NCBI RefSeq assembly: GCF_028335745.1
Contig: NZ_CP116477.1
Location: forward strand, 3,162,001-3,226,000
Direction of reading: 5' to 3'
Source: Pectobacterium sp. A5351
GTDB lineage: Bacteria; Pseudomonadota; Gammaproteobacteria; Enterobacterales; Enterobacteriaceae
Length of the DNA: 64,000 nt
A program made the translations under genes and the position numbers. Shown one piece after another: positions 51,045-61,673 of this stretch. The notes under the pieces were generated by a model that made no database searches, was not told where the DNA came from, and saw only the letters and a program-made list of their open reading frames with translations. Position 1 is the stretch's first letter, and each line of letters begins with the position of its first letter.

Positions 51045-52319
51045 ATGCAACAAAATCTCGCGCTGTGGCTGAGAGAAGCCGGAATACAACACGCTAGCAT
51101 CATTGCGTTACTGATTGTTCTTGGGCTGATATTGCTCATTTCTGCCGTCATTCATCTGATTTTGCATCAGGTTGTGCTGAAAAGAATGGTGCTGCGTTCA
51201 CTCAATAAGCCAGGAAAAACCGAGGGGCACGGGTGGAAACAGGCGTTAACGCAACACAACCTGTTTAATCGGCTGGCCTTCTTGCTGCAAGGGGTGATCC
51301 TCAATATTCAGGTCTTTGTATGGCTTCCCTCGCAGAGTGAAACCCGTGAAGCGCTCATCATCTGCTCTCAGGTGTGGATCATGATTTTTGCGCTGCTGTC
51401 CCTGTTCTCACTGCTCGACGTTCTGCTCAACGTTTCCGCCCGAACCAAAGTCGCGGCACAGTTGCCGCTACGCGGTATCTTCCAGAGCCTGAAACTGATT
51501 GCCACCATCGTCATCAGTATTATGGTGGTGTCGCTGCTCATCGGGAAATCGCCGCTGATTCTGATCAGTGGGCTAGGTGCGATGGCCGCCGTGCTGATGT
51601 TGGTGTTTAAAGATCCGATTATGGGATTGGTCGCAGGCATCCAACTCTCCGCCAACGATATGCTAACGCTGGGAGACTGGCTCGAAATGCCGAAATACGG
51701 CGCTGATGGCGCCGTTATCGACATCGGGCTGACAACGGTGAAGGTGAAAAACTGGGACAATACCGTCACCACCATACCCACCTACTCGCTGGTGTCCGAT
51801 TCCTTCAAAAACTGGCGTTCGATGTCAGAATCAGGGGGAAGGCGCATCAAGCGCAGTATCAATATCGATACCACCAGCGTGCATTTTATGACGGAAGACG
51901 AACAGACACGATTGCTGCGCAGCAAATTACTGTCGCCTTATATTCAGAATAAAAAGAGCGAACTGGAGCAGCACAACGCACAGTCCGAATCCGACCTGAC
52001 CTCACCGCTGAATGGCCGCCGCCTGACGAATTTAGGCACGTTCCGCGCCTACCTTCAGGTCTATCTGCGCTCGCATCCGGGTATTCATAAGGGGATGACG
52101 CTGATGGTACGGCAGCTCGCGCCAACGTCAGACGGGGTGCCGCTGGAAATTTATGCGTTCACCAACACGACCGCCTGGGTCGATTATGAAAGCATTCAAT
52201 CTGACATTTTCGACCACATCTTTGCGATCCTGCCAGAGTTCGATCTGCGCGTTCACCAAACCCCAACCGGTCACGATATGCGGGTCATGGCGCAGCAAAT
52301 GACGACCCCGAAAGCGTAA
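51045..52319 (+). CDS. mscM: Mechanosensitive channel of the MscS family, YbdG type
   Basis: This 424-residue inner-membrane protein resembles E. coli YbdG, linked to miniconductance MscM activity. About five membrane helices occupy residues 1-200. The last is the pore-lining helix, followed by the MscS beta-domain ([22 protein letters not shown], about 200-221) and an alpha/beta C-terminal domain. YbdG-specific inserts, such as the [13 protein letters not shown] segment, support the subgroup. I chose the start at 51045 ([13 protein letters not shown]), with AAAGGAG about 6 nt upstream; an upstream ATG at 50964 adds 27 non-hydrophobic residues. In E. coli ybdG is elsewhere in the genome. Confidence 0.87.
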   Translation: MQQNLALWLREAGIQHASIIALLIVLGLILLISAVIHLILHQVVLKRMVLRSLNKPGKTEGHGWKQALTQHNLFNRLAFLLQGVILNIQVFVWLPSQSETREALIICSQVWIMIFALLSLFSLLDVLLNVSARTKVAAQLPLRGIFQSLKLIATIVISIMVVSLLIGKSPLILISGLGAMAAVLMLVFKDPIMGLVAGIQLSANDMLTLGDWLEMPKYGADGAVIDIGLTTVKVKNWDNTVTTIPTYSLVSDSFKNWRSMSESGGRRIKRSINIDTTSVHFMTEDEQTRLLRSKLLSPYIQNKKSELEQHNAQSESDLTSPLNGRRLTNLGTFRAYLQVYLRSHPGIHKGMTLMVRQLAPTSDGVPLEIYAFTNTTAWVDYESIQSDIFDHIFAILPEFDLRVHQTPTGHDMRVMAQQMTTPKA

Positions 52320-52375
52320 TATCGATTCAATAAAAGCGCTCAGGTGGCAATAACGCTCACTTAAGCTTGGATTTA

Positions 52376-52431
52376 GGGGGAAACACGGTGATGAGGTTCC
52401 CGCAGGGATGCCTCACACCGTGGTAGCCCCC
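52376..52431. repeat. Imperfect palindrome between mscM and proY
   Basis: Nested stems occupy 56 bp: GGGGG with CCCCC, then CACGGTG(A)TGAGG with CCTCACACCGTG (12 bp and one bulge), then TCCC with GGGA. On the minus strand the apex reads GCATCCCTGC, the same CATCCCTG octamer found twice in the repeat at 33399. It lies between the convergent mscM and proY genes and may also end transcription. Confidence 0.65.
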
Positions 52432-52500
52432 GGTATCTCGATCCTTAAACGATCGGTATTACTCCAACAGGAGTGCTTCTTCCGATAGCAAGCGACTAAC

Positions 52501-53877
52501 TTAATTCTGTGCCGCTACCGCGTTCTGACGTTTCTTCTTCCAGACATAGCCCACTAAAAGCAACAATATCCAGATAATACCGACATACAGCGACACACGC
52601 GTATCCGGGAAGTAGCCGATCAGACCGATGATGAAGAACAGGAAGAGAATACCGAACACGGAGGTCGCGATACCGCCGCGCAGCGGGAACGCCAGCGCCT
52701 TCACTTCATCCGGGCTCAGACGGCGACGGAACGCAATCTGAGAAAACAGAATCATGATCCACACCCACACCGTCGCAAACGTTGCCAGTGAAGCAATCAC
52801 CAGGAAAACTTTGCCAGGCATAATGTAGTTCAGGTACACCGCGACCAGCAGCGCCGTCATCATCACGACGACCGTTACCCACGGAATACCACGTTTGGAA
52901 ATGCGGCTAAATACCTTCGGCGCATGCCCTTGTTCCGCCATTCCGTGCAGCATACGGCCAACACCGAAGACATCGCTGTTAATCGCCGACAGCGACGCAG
53001 TAATCACGACAAAATTCAGGATACCGGCCGCTGCCGTAATACCCATATGTTGGAACGTCAGCACGAACGGGCTCCCGTTTGTCCCGACCTGATTCCACGG
53101 GTAAATCGACATAATCACGAACAGCGTACCGACGTAGAACACCAGAATACGCCATGGCACCGAGTTAATCGCACGAGGGATAGACTTCTGCGGGTCTTTG
53201 GCCTCACCAGCCGTAATCCCGATGATTTCCACGCCGCCATACGCAAACATCACCAGTTGCAGCGAGAGAATCATCCCCATCACACCGTTACTGAAGAATC
53301 CGCCATTACTCCAGAGGTTATGGATACCGGTGGGTTCACCGCCGTTGCCAATCCCCCAGATGATGATGCCGATCCCGGCCGCGATCATGATGATAATCGT
53401 GGCCACTTTGAAGAAAGAGAGCCAAAACTCCAGTTCACCAAAAGCTTTTACATTCATCAGGTTAATGGCACCAATGATGAGTACAACACTCAGAACCCAC
53501 ACCCAGTGCGGCACGGCAGGGAACCAGACGCCCATGTAGATTCCAAATGCAGTCACATCGGCAATGGCGACAATCAGCATCTCAAAGCAGTAGGTCCAGC
53601 CAGTGATATAGCCCGCCAATGGCCCGAGGTAATCTTGTGCATAGCGAGAAAATGAACTGGACTGTGGGTTGTGTACCGACATTTCGCCCAGAGCGCGCAT
53701 GATGATATACGCGACAACTCCGCCGATCAGATAAGCCAGTAACACGCTGGGGCCAGCCATTTGGATCGCACTTGCGGAACCATAAAAAAGACCGGTTCCG
53801 ATCGCTGAACCAAGGGCGATAAAGCGAATATGCCGCGTGCTTAACCCACGCTTGAGCTTGGAAGATGGTTGTTCCAT
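52501..53877 (-). CDS. proY: Proline-specific permease ProY, AAT family
   Basis: This 458-residue amino acid transporter has 12 membrane helices and belongs to the amino acid transporter (AAT) family of the APC superfamily. The start [28 protein letters not shown] is the family signature (residues about 8-35). The neighbouring brnQ and phoR match the E. coli order phoR-brnQ-proY, supporting ProY over GabP or HisP-type relatives. Substrate choice is by homology only. A terminator separates it from brnQ, so it is probably expressed on its own. Confidence 0.9.
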   Translation of the reverse strand: MEQPSSKLKRGLSTRHIRFIALGSAIGTGLFYGSASAIQMAGPSVLLAYLIGGVVAYIIMRALGEMSVHNPQSSSFSRYAQDYLGPLAGYITGWTYCFEMLIVAIADVTAFGIYMGVWFPAVPHWVWVLSVVLIIGAINLMNVKAFGELEFWLSFFKVATIIIMIAAGIGIIIWGIGNGGEPTGIHNLWSNGGFFSNGVMGMILSLQLVMFAYGGVEIIGITAGEAKDPQKSIPRAINSVPWRILVFYVGTLFVIMSIYPWNQVGTNGSPFVLTFQHMGITAAAGILNFVVITASLSAINSDVFGVGRMLHGMAEQGHAPKVFSRISKRGIPWVTVVVMMTALLVAVYLNYIMPGKVFLVIASLATFATVWVWIMILFSQIAFRRRLSPDEVKALAFPLRGGIATSVFGILFLFFIIGLIGYFPDTRVSLYVGIIWILLLLVGYVWKKKRQNAVAAQN

Positions 53878-53914
53878 TGATAAGCAACCCTGTCTTATAG
53901 AAAGAAAACATTAC

Positions 53915-53945
53915 AAAAAGAAAAACCACAGGCAAATACCTGTGG
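53915..53945 (-). terminator. Terminator of brnQ
   Basis: On the minus strand CCACAGG and CCTGTGG (loop TATTTG) form a 7-bp stem followed by TTTTTCTTTTTG. A second hairpin just upstream, GGAGCGGTA with TACTGCTCC (about 53976-53998), lies between it and the brnQ stop. Confidence 0.85.
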
Positions 53946-54017
53946 TGCAGAAACCCAACGTTGGGCCGGAGCAGTACGATATTCCTACCGCTCCAGCGCT
54001 ATCAGGCATTAACGATA

Positions 54018-55337
54018 TTATTGATGTACCGTAACTTCCTGACGACCACACACTCTGTCGTAAATCACCGCGACCAGCAAAATCAGCAGTGACGGAGGCA
54101 ACCAGGCCAACCCTTGCTCACTCAGCGGCAGGTTGAGGCTCCACTCTGGCAACAGCGATTTGAAAGCCGACGATTTTATACCATCAATCATGCCAAATAA
54201 CAGACTAACGAGCATGACGGGCGCCACAATACGTGAAGCGCTATTCCACCAGCGCAGCGTAAAGCTCAGTAAAACCAGAATGATACAAGGCGGATAAATC
54301 GCCGTCAGTACAGGAATAGAAAGTTGGATCAGATGGCTAAGACCCAGGTTAGACACCACCATTGAGAAGATGCCCAGCACAAACACCAGCGTGCGGTAAG
54401 ACAACGGCAGGTATTGTGCAAAAAATTCAGCGCAAGCACAGGTTAGCCCCACCGCCGTCACCAGACAGGCGATAAAGATTAACAACGCCAGGAAGCTGCT
54501 TCCCATGTTACCGAATGTGTGTTGCACATAGGCATGGAGAATTTCAGCGCCGTTCTGCGCCTGCGGCACCAGTTCACCACTAACTGAACCGAGCTGGAAC
54601 AAGCTCAAATAGACCAGTGTCAAGCCAATACCGGCAATTAACCCAGCCCACACGGTGTAACGCGTCAGCAGAACAGGGCTTGCCACCCCACGTGAGCGCG
54701 CGGCATTGACGATCACGATACCAAAGACCATCGCACCCAATGTATCCATCGTCAGATAGCCGTTAACGAAACCATTGGAAAACGGCAGATGCTCATACGC
54801 TTCCGTCGCGGGAATCGGCGTACCCGCAGGCCACAGCACCGCTGCAATGCCCAGTATCGCCAGAGCAATAATCTTTAAAGGAGCCAGCACGTGACCAACC
54901 GTATCCAGCAGTTTGCCCGGATACAGGGAAATCCCGATAACGATGGCAAAATAAATCAGGCTATAAATCAGTAACGGAGACGCCCCGTTGCCCACCAGAG
55001 GAGCCAGACCGACTTCAAACGACACGGTTGCCGTACGCGGCGTTGCGAACAGTGGCCCAACAGCCAGATAGCACACGGTCGCCAGAACCACACCGGCCTT
55101 TTTACCAATCGGCGAACTCAGCGCATCAACACCACCGCCAACCCGGGCAAGCGCGACCACGGTCAACACCGGTAGCCCCACCGCCGTTAGCAAAAAGCCG
55201 AGCGCTGCGGTCCAAACGTGCTCTCCCGCCTGCAATCCCACCATAGGCGGGAAAATAATATTTCCTGCCCCCACGAACAAAGCAAAGGTCATAAAACCTA
55301 ATGCCACAATATCTTTGGAAGTTAAACGATGACTCAT
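54018..55337 (-). CDS. brnQ: Branched-chain amino acid/cation symporter BrnQ
   Basis: BrnQ imports leucine, isoleucine and valine with a cation. The 439-residue protein equals the E. coli length and has 12 membrane helices. The first-helix segment [21 protein letters not shown] (residues about 14-34) and [21 protein letters not shown] are diagnostic. It lies upstream of proY. A long AT-rich spacer follows upstream, toward the MetE-like gene, and should hold its promoter. Confidence 0.96.
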   Translation of the reverse strand: MSHRLTSKDIVALGFMTFALFVGAGNIIFPPMVGLQAGEHVWTAALGFLLTAVGLPVLTVVALARVGGGVDALSSPIGKKAGVVLATVCYLAVGPLFATPRTATVSFEVGLAPLVGNGASPLLIYSLIYFAIVIGISLYPGKLLDTVGHVLAPLKIIALAILGIAAVLWPAGTPIPATEAYEHLPFSNGFVNGYLTMDTLGAMVFGIVIVNAARSRGVASPVLLTRYTVWAGLIAGIGLTLVYLSLFQLGSVSGELVPQAQNGAEILHAYVQHTFGNMGSSFLALLIFIACLVTAVGLTCACAEFFAQYLPLSYRTLVFVLGIFSMVVSNLGLSHLIQLSIPVLTAIYPPCIILVLLSFTLRWWNSASRIVAPVMLVSLLFGMIDGIKSSAFKSLLPEWSLNLPLSEQGLAWLPPSLLILLVAVIYDRVCGRQEVTVHQ

Positions 55338-55743
55338 AGTTATGTCGTGTTGCCTGTATCAAATCGATAAAAAGAAAACTGTGTCGTTTATCGCCGCCGG
55401 AAGCCGTTCACAAAGGGTTGGCTAGGTGCATGACGCCAACACTTCGGCGACACGAAAATGGCGGTCATAGAAGTTATTTTTTGCACAGCTATATTGGGTG
55501 CTAAGTAAACCGTTTATAGCGTAAAAAGACAAGCAGAGATCCAAAAACCAGAACATACAGCCTAACTATGACAAAAATTAAGAATATAAATTGGTTTATC
55601 ATGATTTGCATGACACATGATTTGCGCATTTATCGATATTTCATTGCAATAAAACTGACAAAAAACGGCATAAAATGCGCTGTTCGATCATAAAAAAAAC
55701 ATATTTCACAAAACATCGCGGCAGAAGGCAGGAGAACGTCCAT
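55338..55743. other. AT-rich intergenic region upstream of brnQ
   Basis: About 400 bp between brnQ and the next terminator contain no supported gene; the reading frames here are short and lack family sequence. The 55500-55700 part is strongly AT-rich and likely holds the brnQ promoter, which cannot be assigned precisely. A small RNA is possible but I see no clear hairpin plus T-run within it. Confidence 0.4.
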
Positions 55744-55774
55744 AAAAAAAGGCCGGATCCTATGATCCAGCCTT
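55744..55774 (-). terminator. Terminator of the MetE-like gene
   Basis: On the minus strand AAGGCTGGATC pairs with GATCCGGCCTT (11 bp with one wobble) around a short ATAG loop, followed by a T-run of seven. It begins 38 bp after the gene. Confidence 0.93.
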
Positions 55775-55812
55775 TATCTATCCACGATAGGGATAAGGTT
55801 ACTCCACCAGTG

Positions 55813-56919
55813 TTACCACACGCGATTGGCGATATCCACGACAAGCTTCAGCTTATTCCACTGCTGCTCTTCCGTCAGGCTGTTCCCCTCTTCCGTTGAA
55901 GCAAAACCACATTGCGGGCTCAGGCAAATCTGGCTGAGATCGACATATTTTGCCGCTTCCGCGATACGCGCCTGCACCACGTCGGCATCTTCCAGTTCAC
56001 CGTTCTTCGTGGTGATCAGTCCCAGAACCACCTGCTGATGGCCCGGCTTCACAAAGCGCAGCGGCTCAAATCCACCCGCTCTCTCGGTATCGTATTCCAG
56101 GAAGAAGGCATCAACATTCACTTCGCCAAACAGAATCTCTGCCACAGGCTCATAGCCGCCTTCAGAAATCCAGGTTGAGCGGAAGTTACCGCGGCAGACG
56201 TGTAAACCGATAACCAGATCCGCAGGTTTATCAGCCAACGCTTTGTTCAACACGTCGGCGTATGTCCGCGCCAGCTGTGCCGGGTCTTCACCACGTTCAC
56301 GGATCTGGCGTTTTTGATCGTCAGAGCACAGATAAGCCCACACGGTGTCATCCAGTTGCAGGAAGCGGCAGCCTGCGTCATAAAATGCATGAATCGCATC
56401 GCGCCAGGTTTGCGCCAGATCGTCGAAATAGTCGGCTAGGTCGGGATACACCGTCGCATCAATCGCTTTACGTCCGCCACGGAAATGCATCACGCTGGGG
56501 CTAGGAATCGTCATCTTAGCGACCGCATCGCCAGAAATGCTGTTCAGGTAGCGGAAATGATCGAGCATCGGATGCTGAGGGTTGAAACTCACTTTATCCA
56601 CGACGCGAATCGCATGAGATTTCGTCTGAATACCGTTGAATTGAATACCGTGATCGGCTTCGTAGCGCTCCACACCGTGCAAATCAGCAAAAAAGTCAAA
56701 GTGCCACCAGGCACGACGCAGCTCACCATCCGTCACAATCTGTAAGCCCGCTTCACGCTGCTTTTCTACCACCCGCAGGATCTCACGATCTTCAATGTTA
56801 CGCAGCGCGATATCATCAATCTCGCCCGCCTGATGCTGAAGACGAGCCTGCTTAATCGCAGCCGGACGTAAGAAACTGCCGACGATATCAGCACGGAAAG
56901 GGGATAAGGTGTTCGCCAT
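55813..56919 (-). CDS. Short MetE-like methyltransferase (YxjG/YxjH type)
   Basis: This 368-residue protein matches only the C-terminal catalytic domain of cobalamin-independent methionine synthase. Probable zinc ligands are in LHVCRGNFRS (His and Cys) and CLSPQCGFAS (second Cys), with an acidic residue in FLEYD. It starts at 56919 (MANTLSPFRADIVGSF), with AGGAG 6 nt upstream. The related Bacillus proteins YxjG and YxjH are thought to methylate homocysteine from a non-folate or short-folate donor. The actual donor here is unknown. It is monocistronic, with its own terminator, and lies between brnQ and phoR, where E. coli has no such gene. Confidence 0.87.
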   Translation of the reverse strand: MANTLSPFRADIVGSFLRPAAIKQARLQHQAGEIDDIALRNIEDREILRVVEKQREAGLQIVTDGELRRAWWHFDFFADLHGVERYEADHGIQFNGIQTKSHAIRVVDKVSFNPQHPMLDHFRYLNSISGDAVAKMTIPSPSVMHFRGGRKAIDATVYPDLADYFDDLAQTWRDAIHAFYDAGCRFLQLDDTVWAYLCSDDQKRQIRERGEDPAQLARTYADVLNKALADKPADLVIGLHVCRGNFRSTWISEGGYEPVAEILFGEVNVDAFFLEYDTERAGGFEPLRFVKPGHQQVVLGLITTKNGELEDADVVQARIAEAAKYVDLSQICLSPQCGFASTEEGNSLTEEQQWNKLKLVVDIANRVW

Positions 56920-57159
56920 GTGTCGCTCCTGACATGTTGCCAGCACCGATCTTCAGGAAAGAAGCATGCTGACAGATAGTTTCAATATGAAATATTTGCC
57001 CAGAGAGATAGTTACATTTAATTTTATATAGCCATCTGGACGTCTAAATTTAAAACTATCCTGTCACGTGACAAAGCACAGGGCAATAGAAGAATTTTCA
57101 CATTACATGAAGAAAATTCATGTAATGCAGAAACATCGCAAATTCGTGGATGAGAAGAA

Positions 57160-58098
57160 TTACTCCGGCAGGCCGATCTGCTGACGCGTCTGACGACGCG
57201 TCTCTTCGGGTAGCGGTAAATAACCATCCTGATTCACCAGCGACTGCCCCGTTTCGGACAGCACACGATCTAAAAATGCCGCCGTCAGCGCTTCCAGCGG
57301 TTGGCTGGGCGCTTTGTTCACATAGATGTAAAGGTAACGGGTGTAGGGATATAAACCGCTGCGGATATTTTCAGTCGAGGGATAAATGTAGTCGCTCCCT
57401 TGTGCGGCTAACGGCAGCATTCTCACGCCGCTGGTACGAAAGCCCACGCTGGCATAGCCGATGGCATCCGTTGAAGCAGCCACCGCCTGCACAACGGATG
57501 CCGAGCCTGGCAACTCATTAACCTGAGGAAGGAAATCGCCGCGGCATAGCGCCTTTTGCTTAAAGAACCCGTAGGTTCCTGACGCAGAATTTCGCCCATA
57601 GCGCAGTAGCGTGCGTTTTTCCCAACTGCCGCGCAGGCCGAGATCGCCCCACTGTTTTATCGGCTGGTGGTTACCGCAGCGTTGCGTAATCGAAAAGATG
57701 GCGTCCAACTGCGATAAATTCAGCCCAGGCAGCGGGTTATCCTGATTGACCAGCACCACCAGCGCATCCATCGCGACCGGCACCGCCAGCGGTGGATAGC
57801 CATAGTGCTGGACGAACGCGTCAATTTCGCTGGCTTTCATCGCCCTGCTCATCGGCCCAAGCTGCGCCGCCCCCGATGCCAGAGATGTCGGCGCAGAAGA
57901 TGATCCAGCGGCCTGAATCTGTAAATTCACGTTCGGGTAGTGCTGGCTGAAATCCGCCGCCCAAAAGGCCATCAGGTTAGCCAGCGTATCCGACCCCGCG
58001 CTGGAGAGATTGCCCGCCAACATCTGGCGAGGCTGTGCAACGCAAAACGCGCTGAGCAGCAGTAAAAAAGCGCCCGCAATACGAGTGGCGGATGTCAT
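57160..58098 (-). CDS. PstS-like periplasmic phosphate-binding protein
   Basis: This 312-residue protein starts with a signal peptide (about 1-29) and matches the PstS-like family of substrate-binding proteins. Anion-contact loops are visible as SSAGSDTLANLM (about 32-43), AAGSSSAPTSLASG (about 63-76) and RNSASGTYGFF (about 168-178). It lies 14 bp after phoR, so it is almost certainly the third gene of phoBR. No pstCAB permease genes are nearby. It may supply a high-affinity binding protein, act as a sensor-associated protein, or recognise another oxyanion. From memory E. coli has no gene here. Confidence 0.87.
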   Translation of the reverse strand: MTSATRIAGAFLLLLSAFCVAQPRQMLAGNLSSAGSDTLANLMAFWAADFSQHYPNVNLQIQAAGSSSAPTSLASGAAQLGPMSRAMKASEIDAFVQHYGYPPLAVPVAMDALVVLVNQDNPLPGLNLSQLDAIFSITQRCGNHQPIKQWGDLGLRGSWEKRTLLRYGRNSASGTYGFFKQKALCRGDFLPQVNELPGSASVVQAVAASTDAIGYASVGFRTSGVRMLPLAAQGSDYIYPSTENIRSGLYPYTRYLYIYVNKAPSQPLEALTAAFLDRVLSETGQSLVNQDGYLPLPEETRRQTRQQIGLPE

Positions 58099-58112
58099 GG
58101 TAGCGTTTTCCG

Positions 58113-59435
58113 TCAGGCTAAAGGTTTCACCGTATTTTCAGCCAGAGAGGCAGGGACAATCAACCGATTCGGCAACGTAAAGACAAAACGCGAGCCCAGA
58201 CCATCCTCACTCATGATTTCCAGACGGGAATCATGATGGCTGAGCGCATGTTTAACAATCGCCAGCCCCAGCCCGCTGCCGCCCGTCTGCCGTGAACGCG
58301 CCTTATCGACTCGATAAAAGCGCTCTGTCAGGCGCGGTAAATGTTCGGCCGCAATGCCCGGCCCGTTATCGCTGACCTGAAATTGCGCCCCTTGCGGGAT
58401 CTTCTGCCAGCAGACTTCGATGCGCGTTCCCGCTGGCGTGTGGTTAATCGCGTTATACACCAGATTGGATACCGCGCTGCGCAGCTGTTCTTCATTACCA
58501 AACACGCAGAGACTTTCGTTCACACGAAAGACAATCTCATGACGTCCCTGACTGAGGGTCTGCGCTTCACGCTGTAACACGCGCAGCATCAATGGAATAT
58601 CGACTTTTTCATTCAGATCGATTGCCGTCGCCGCCTCAATACGGGACAAGGTCAGCAGCTGTTTGACCAGCCCGTCCATGCGTCGGGTCTGCTCCTGCAT
58701 GGTATTCAGTGCCTTCCCTCGCAAGGCCGCATCCAGCGTTTCTTCCTGCATCATTTCCAGATAACCCTGCAACACCGTCAGCGGCGTACGCAGTTCATGG
58801 CTCACGTTGGCAAAAAAGTTACGTCTGGCACCTTCAAGCTGGTGCATTTGCGTAATATCACGCACCACCATCAGTAGCTGCCCTTCGGAATAGGGCATCA
58901 CGCGGAATTCAACATGGTGGGAATTATTCAACTGCAACGTGAGAGGACGGCTAAAATCTTGCCCTTTCATGTAGTTGGTGAATTCGGGATAGCGCAATAA
59001 GTTGAGGATATTCTGACCGTTATCTTCCGGCCAGCGGAAACTCAGCAGGTGCTGCGCCAGATGATTACACCAGAAGATCGTTCCTTCTTCGGTAGTGATC
59101 ACCACGGCATCGGGCAAAGACTCGGCACCGCTGCGAAACCGTTTGATCAGGAGCGCCAACTCACGGCGTCGGCGTCGGTTACGCAACTGCATCTGATAGA
59201 GCCCGTAAAACAGCGGCTCCCAGCTCCAGCGGCCGGGCGGTGGCGTCATGCTGCGGTCAACCCACAGCCAGTAAGAGAGTTTCAGTTGGTTATAAAAGTT
59301 CCAGCAGAGTAAGCCTAATACGGCGACCAGCAGAAACCAGGGCAGATAACCAAAAATCAGCCCTAGCAGCAACGCGGGCAAACAAAAAAAAGCCAGCTCC
59401 AATGCCAGCCTTTTCCAGGATAAACGTTCTAGCAC
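58113..59435 (-). CDS. phoR: Phosphate regulon sensor kinase PhoR
   Basis: PhoR phosphorylates PhoB when external phosphate is low and dephosphorylates it when phosphate is plentiful. The 440-residue protein (E. coli 431) has two N-terminal membrane helices (about 12-50), a PAS domain (about 96-190), the phosphoacceptor His213 in [11 protein letters not shown] and the ATPase domain with N and G boxes ([26 protein letters not shown]). It lies 27 bp after phoB. The PstS-like gene follows it. Confidence 0.97.
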   Translation of the reverse strand: MLERLSWKRLALELAFFCLPALLLGLIFGYLPWFLLVAVLGLLCWNFYNQLKLSYWLWVDRSMTPPPGRWSWEPLFYGLYQMQLRNRRRRRELALLIKRFRSGAESLPDAVVITTEEGTIFWCNHLAQHLLSFRWPEDNGQNILNLLRYPEFTNYMKGQDFSRPLTLQLNNSHHVEFRVMPYSEGQLLMVVRDITQMHQLEGARRNFFANVSHELRTPLTVLQGYLEMMQEETLDAALRGKALNTMQEQTRRMDGLVKQLLTLSRIEAATAIDLNEKVDIPLMLRVLQREAQTLSQGRHEIVFRVNESLCVFGNEEQLRSAVSNLVYNAINHTPAGTRIEVCWQKIPQGAQFQVSDNGPGIAAEHLPRLTERFYRVDKARSRQTGGSGLGLAIVKHALSHHDSRLEIMSEDGLGSRFVFTLPNRLIVPASLAENTVKPLA

Positions 59436-59462
59436 GTTAATATTTCTCCGGTTACGATCACC

Positions 59463-60152
59463 TCAGTAACGCGTTGAAAAACGGTAGCCCGTTCCCCGAA
59501 CGGTTTGCACCATTTTGTCATGTCCGCTGGTTTCCAGCGCTTTACGCAGGCGACGAATATGGACGTCGACAGTACGATCCTCAACATAAACGTTAGTGCC
59601 CCAAACGTGATTCAGCAACTGTTCCCGGCTATAAACACGTTCAGGATGCGTCATAAAGAAATGCAGCAGCTTAAATTCCGTCGGCCCCATGTCCAACGCG
59701 TGCTCTTCGGTCGTCACGCGATGAGAGGAAGGATCGAGGCTCAGGCCACGCATTTCAATCACTTCTTCCACCGCCATCGGTGAAATGCGGCGCATCACGG
59801 CTTTGATACGCGCCACCAATTCTTTGGGTGAAAACGGCTTGGTAATGTAATCATCCGCACCCACTTCAAGCCCGCGCACGCGGTCTTCTTCTTCACCGCG
59901 TGCGGTCAACATCATCACCGGAATATCACGCGTCAGCGCCTCGCGCTTCATATGCTTGATGAATTGCAGGCCCGACCCGCCAGGCAGCATCCAGTCCAAT
60001 AACACCAGTTCTGGGAACGGCTCCGACAGTTGCGTTACTGCACTGTCATAGTCTTCGGCTTCAACGGGTTGATAACCATTTTGCTCCAGTACAAAGCAGA
60101 CCATTTCACGAATTGGTGCTTCATCTTCCACGACTAATATGCGTTTTGCCAT
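59463..60152 (-). CDS. phoB: Phosphate regulon response regulator PhoB
   Basis: PhoB is a 229-residue response regulator with an N-terminal receiver (acceptor Asp53 in [11 protein letters not shown]; acidic pocket in VVEDEAP; Lys in TKPFSPKEL) and a C-terminal OmpR-type winged helix ending [13 protein letters not shown]. The ATG at 60152 has AGGA 6 nt upstream and gives the E. coli length; an in-frame TTG six bases earlier is not needed. Autoregulation is supported by a Pho box upstream. Confidence 0.98.
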   Translation of the reverse strand: MAKRILVVEDEAPIREMVCFVLEQNGYQPVEAEDYDSAVTQLSEPFPELVLLDWMLPGGSGLQFIKHMKREALTRDIPVMMLTARGEEEDRVRGLEVGADDYITKPFSPKELVARIKAVMRRISPMAVEEVIEMRGLSLDPSSHRVTTEEHALDMGPTEFKLLHFFMTHPERVYSREQLLNHVWGTNVYVEDRTVDVHIRRLRKALETSGHDKMVQTVRGTGYRFSTRY

Positions 60153-60197
60153 TGTCAATCCTGTCGTTAATCATCGTCGCTGTTAGCAGGCGGAGGC

Positions 60198-60230
60198 ATT
60201 ATGCGTCAGTTTTATGACAGATTTATGAAA
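60198..60230 (-). promoter_or_regulatory. Pho box and -10 element of phoB
   Basis: On the minus strand CTGTCATAAAACTGACGC (60203-60220) matches the PhoB consensus of two CTGTCAT-type direct repeats, and an overlapping upstream unit TTTCATAAATCTGTCATA extends it to 60230. CATAAT (60198-60203) is a suitable -10 in the position expected for PhoB-activated promoters, where the Pho box replaces the -35. Confidence 0.93.
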
Positions 60231-60446
60231 AACACACGGACCTCTCTGCACGATTGTTACAGCGCGTACATCCGATTTTTCGAGCCGCTTTCCAAACGTC
60301 TGATTCCACCGCGACAGCCGCCATGCCTGCTATATATAATCATGGCATTACGATGACAAAGTACGATGGCGACGACACACCCTTTCACATAATAAATAAT
60401 GACAACGTCGTCCATCGCCACGCGGCATGAATATCGAGAGAACACG

Positions 60447-61673
60447 ATGCGCATTATCCACACCGCCGATTGGCATTTAGGGCAATATTTTTATACCAAA
60501 AGCCGCGCTGCTGAGCATCAGGCTTTTCTGCACTGGCTTATCGCTCAGGTGGAGCACCATCAGGTCGATGCCATTATAGTCGCAGGCGATATTTTTGATA
60601 ACGGCTCGCCCCCCAGCTATGCACGGGAAATGTATTATAGCTTCGTGGTAGAACTACAGCACACGGGCTGCCAGCTCGTTATTCTCGGCGGCAACCACGA
60701 TTCCGTCGCGATGCTGAATGAATCCCGCGAGTTGCTGGCCTGCCTGAACACGCGGGTGATTGCCTGCGCCAGCGACGATCCCGCCCAGCAAGTGCTCCTG
60801 CTGCAAAACCGTCAACAGCAGCCCGGTGCCCTGCTCTGTGCCATTCCTTTTTTACGTCCACGCGATGTATTGACCAGCAAAGCCGGGCAATCAGGGGATG
60901 AAAAACAGCTGGCGCTACAGGAAGCGATTACGGCGCACTACCAGCAGTGTTACCAACTGGCTTGCCAAAAGCGCGATGAACTTGGCCTGCCGCTACCGAT
61001 TATTGCAACCGGGCACCTGACGACCATTGGCGCAACCGCCTCGGAATCCGTGCGCGATATCTATATTGGTACGCTCGATGCGTTCCCTGCTCAGGCTTTT
61101 CCCCCTGCGGATTATATCGCGCTCGGCCATATTCACCGCCCGCAGCGCGTGACGCAAAGCGAGCATATTCGCTACAGCGGTTCGCCTATCCCGCTAAGTT
61201 TTGACGAACTCAACAGCGAGAAATCCGTGTGCTTGATCAGTTTTGAACCAGATTTGCCAGCACAAATAGAAATATTGTCTATTCCTGTCACTCAGCCGAT
61301 GCAGTTGATTAAAGGTAGCCTGAGCGACATTGAACGACAGTTGGCCGCATTTCAGGATTATCGAGGCGATAAACCGGTATGGCTGGATATCGAAATCAGC
61401 ACGCAGGATTATCTTAGCGACATGCAAAAACGCGTTCAGGCGATGACCGAGAATCTGTCTGTTGAGGTGCTTCTGCTACGCCGCACACGAGAACAGCGTA
61501 TGCAGGCGATGACGCAACAGGACAAGGAAACGCTGAACGAGCTCAGCGTACATGACGTTTTTGAACGCCGTCTGGCAACGGAGACAGAGATGGAAGAGAG
61601 CCGCCAGCAGCGCGTTCGCATGCTGTTTAATCAGGTTATTGATGAACTGGAAAATAGCGAGCCAGCCAAATGA
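60447..61673 (+). CDS. sbcD: SbcCD nuclease, subunit SbcD
   Basis: SbcD is the Mn-dependent phosphoesterase of SbcCD (Mre11 homologue) that cuts hairpins and protein-blocked DNA ends. The 408-residue protein has the metal motifs HTADWHLGQ (Asp8, His10), [15 protein letters not shown] and [10 protein letters not shown] chose the ATG at 60447 (MRIIHTADW) with GAGAGAA before it; an upstream ATG adds 16 residues. It overlaps sbcC by 4 bp (ATGA). It is divergent from phoB. Confidence 0.97.
   Translation: MRIIHTADWHLGQYFYTKSRAAEHQAFLHWLIAQVEHHQVDAIIVAGDIFDNGSPPSYAREMYYSFVVELQHTGCQLVILGGNHDSVAMLNESRELLACLNTRVIACASDDPAQQVLLLQNRQQQPGALLCAIPFLRPRDVLTSKAGQSGDEKQLALQEAITAHYQQCYQLACQKRDELGLPLPIIATGHLTTIGATASESVRDIYIGTLDAFPAQAFPPADYIALGHIHRPQRVTQSEHIRYSGSPIPLSFDELNSEKSVCLISFEPDLPAQIEILSIPVTQPMQLIKGSLSDIERQLAAFQDYRGDKPVWLDIEISTQDYLSDMQKRVQAMTENLSVEVLLLRRTREQRMQAMTQQDKETLNELSVHDVFERRLATETEMEESRQQRVRMLFNQVIDELENSEPAK

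Noticed and set aside
52924..53655. 243-codon frame opposite proY
   Set aside because: Antisense shadow, Arg/His/Asn-rich, no family resemblance.
55641..55844. 67-codon frame in the brnQ/MetE-like gap
   Set aside because: It runs through the terminator and part of the MetE-like gene, has no ribosome-binding site and no known family.
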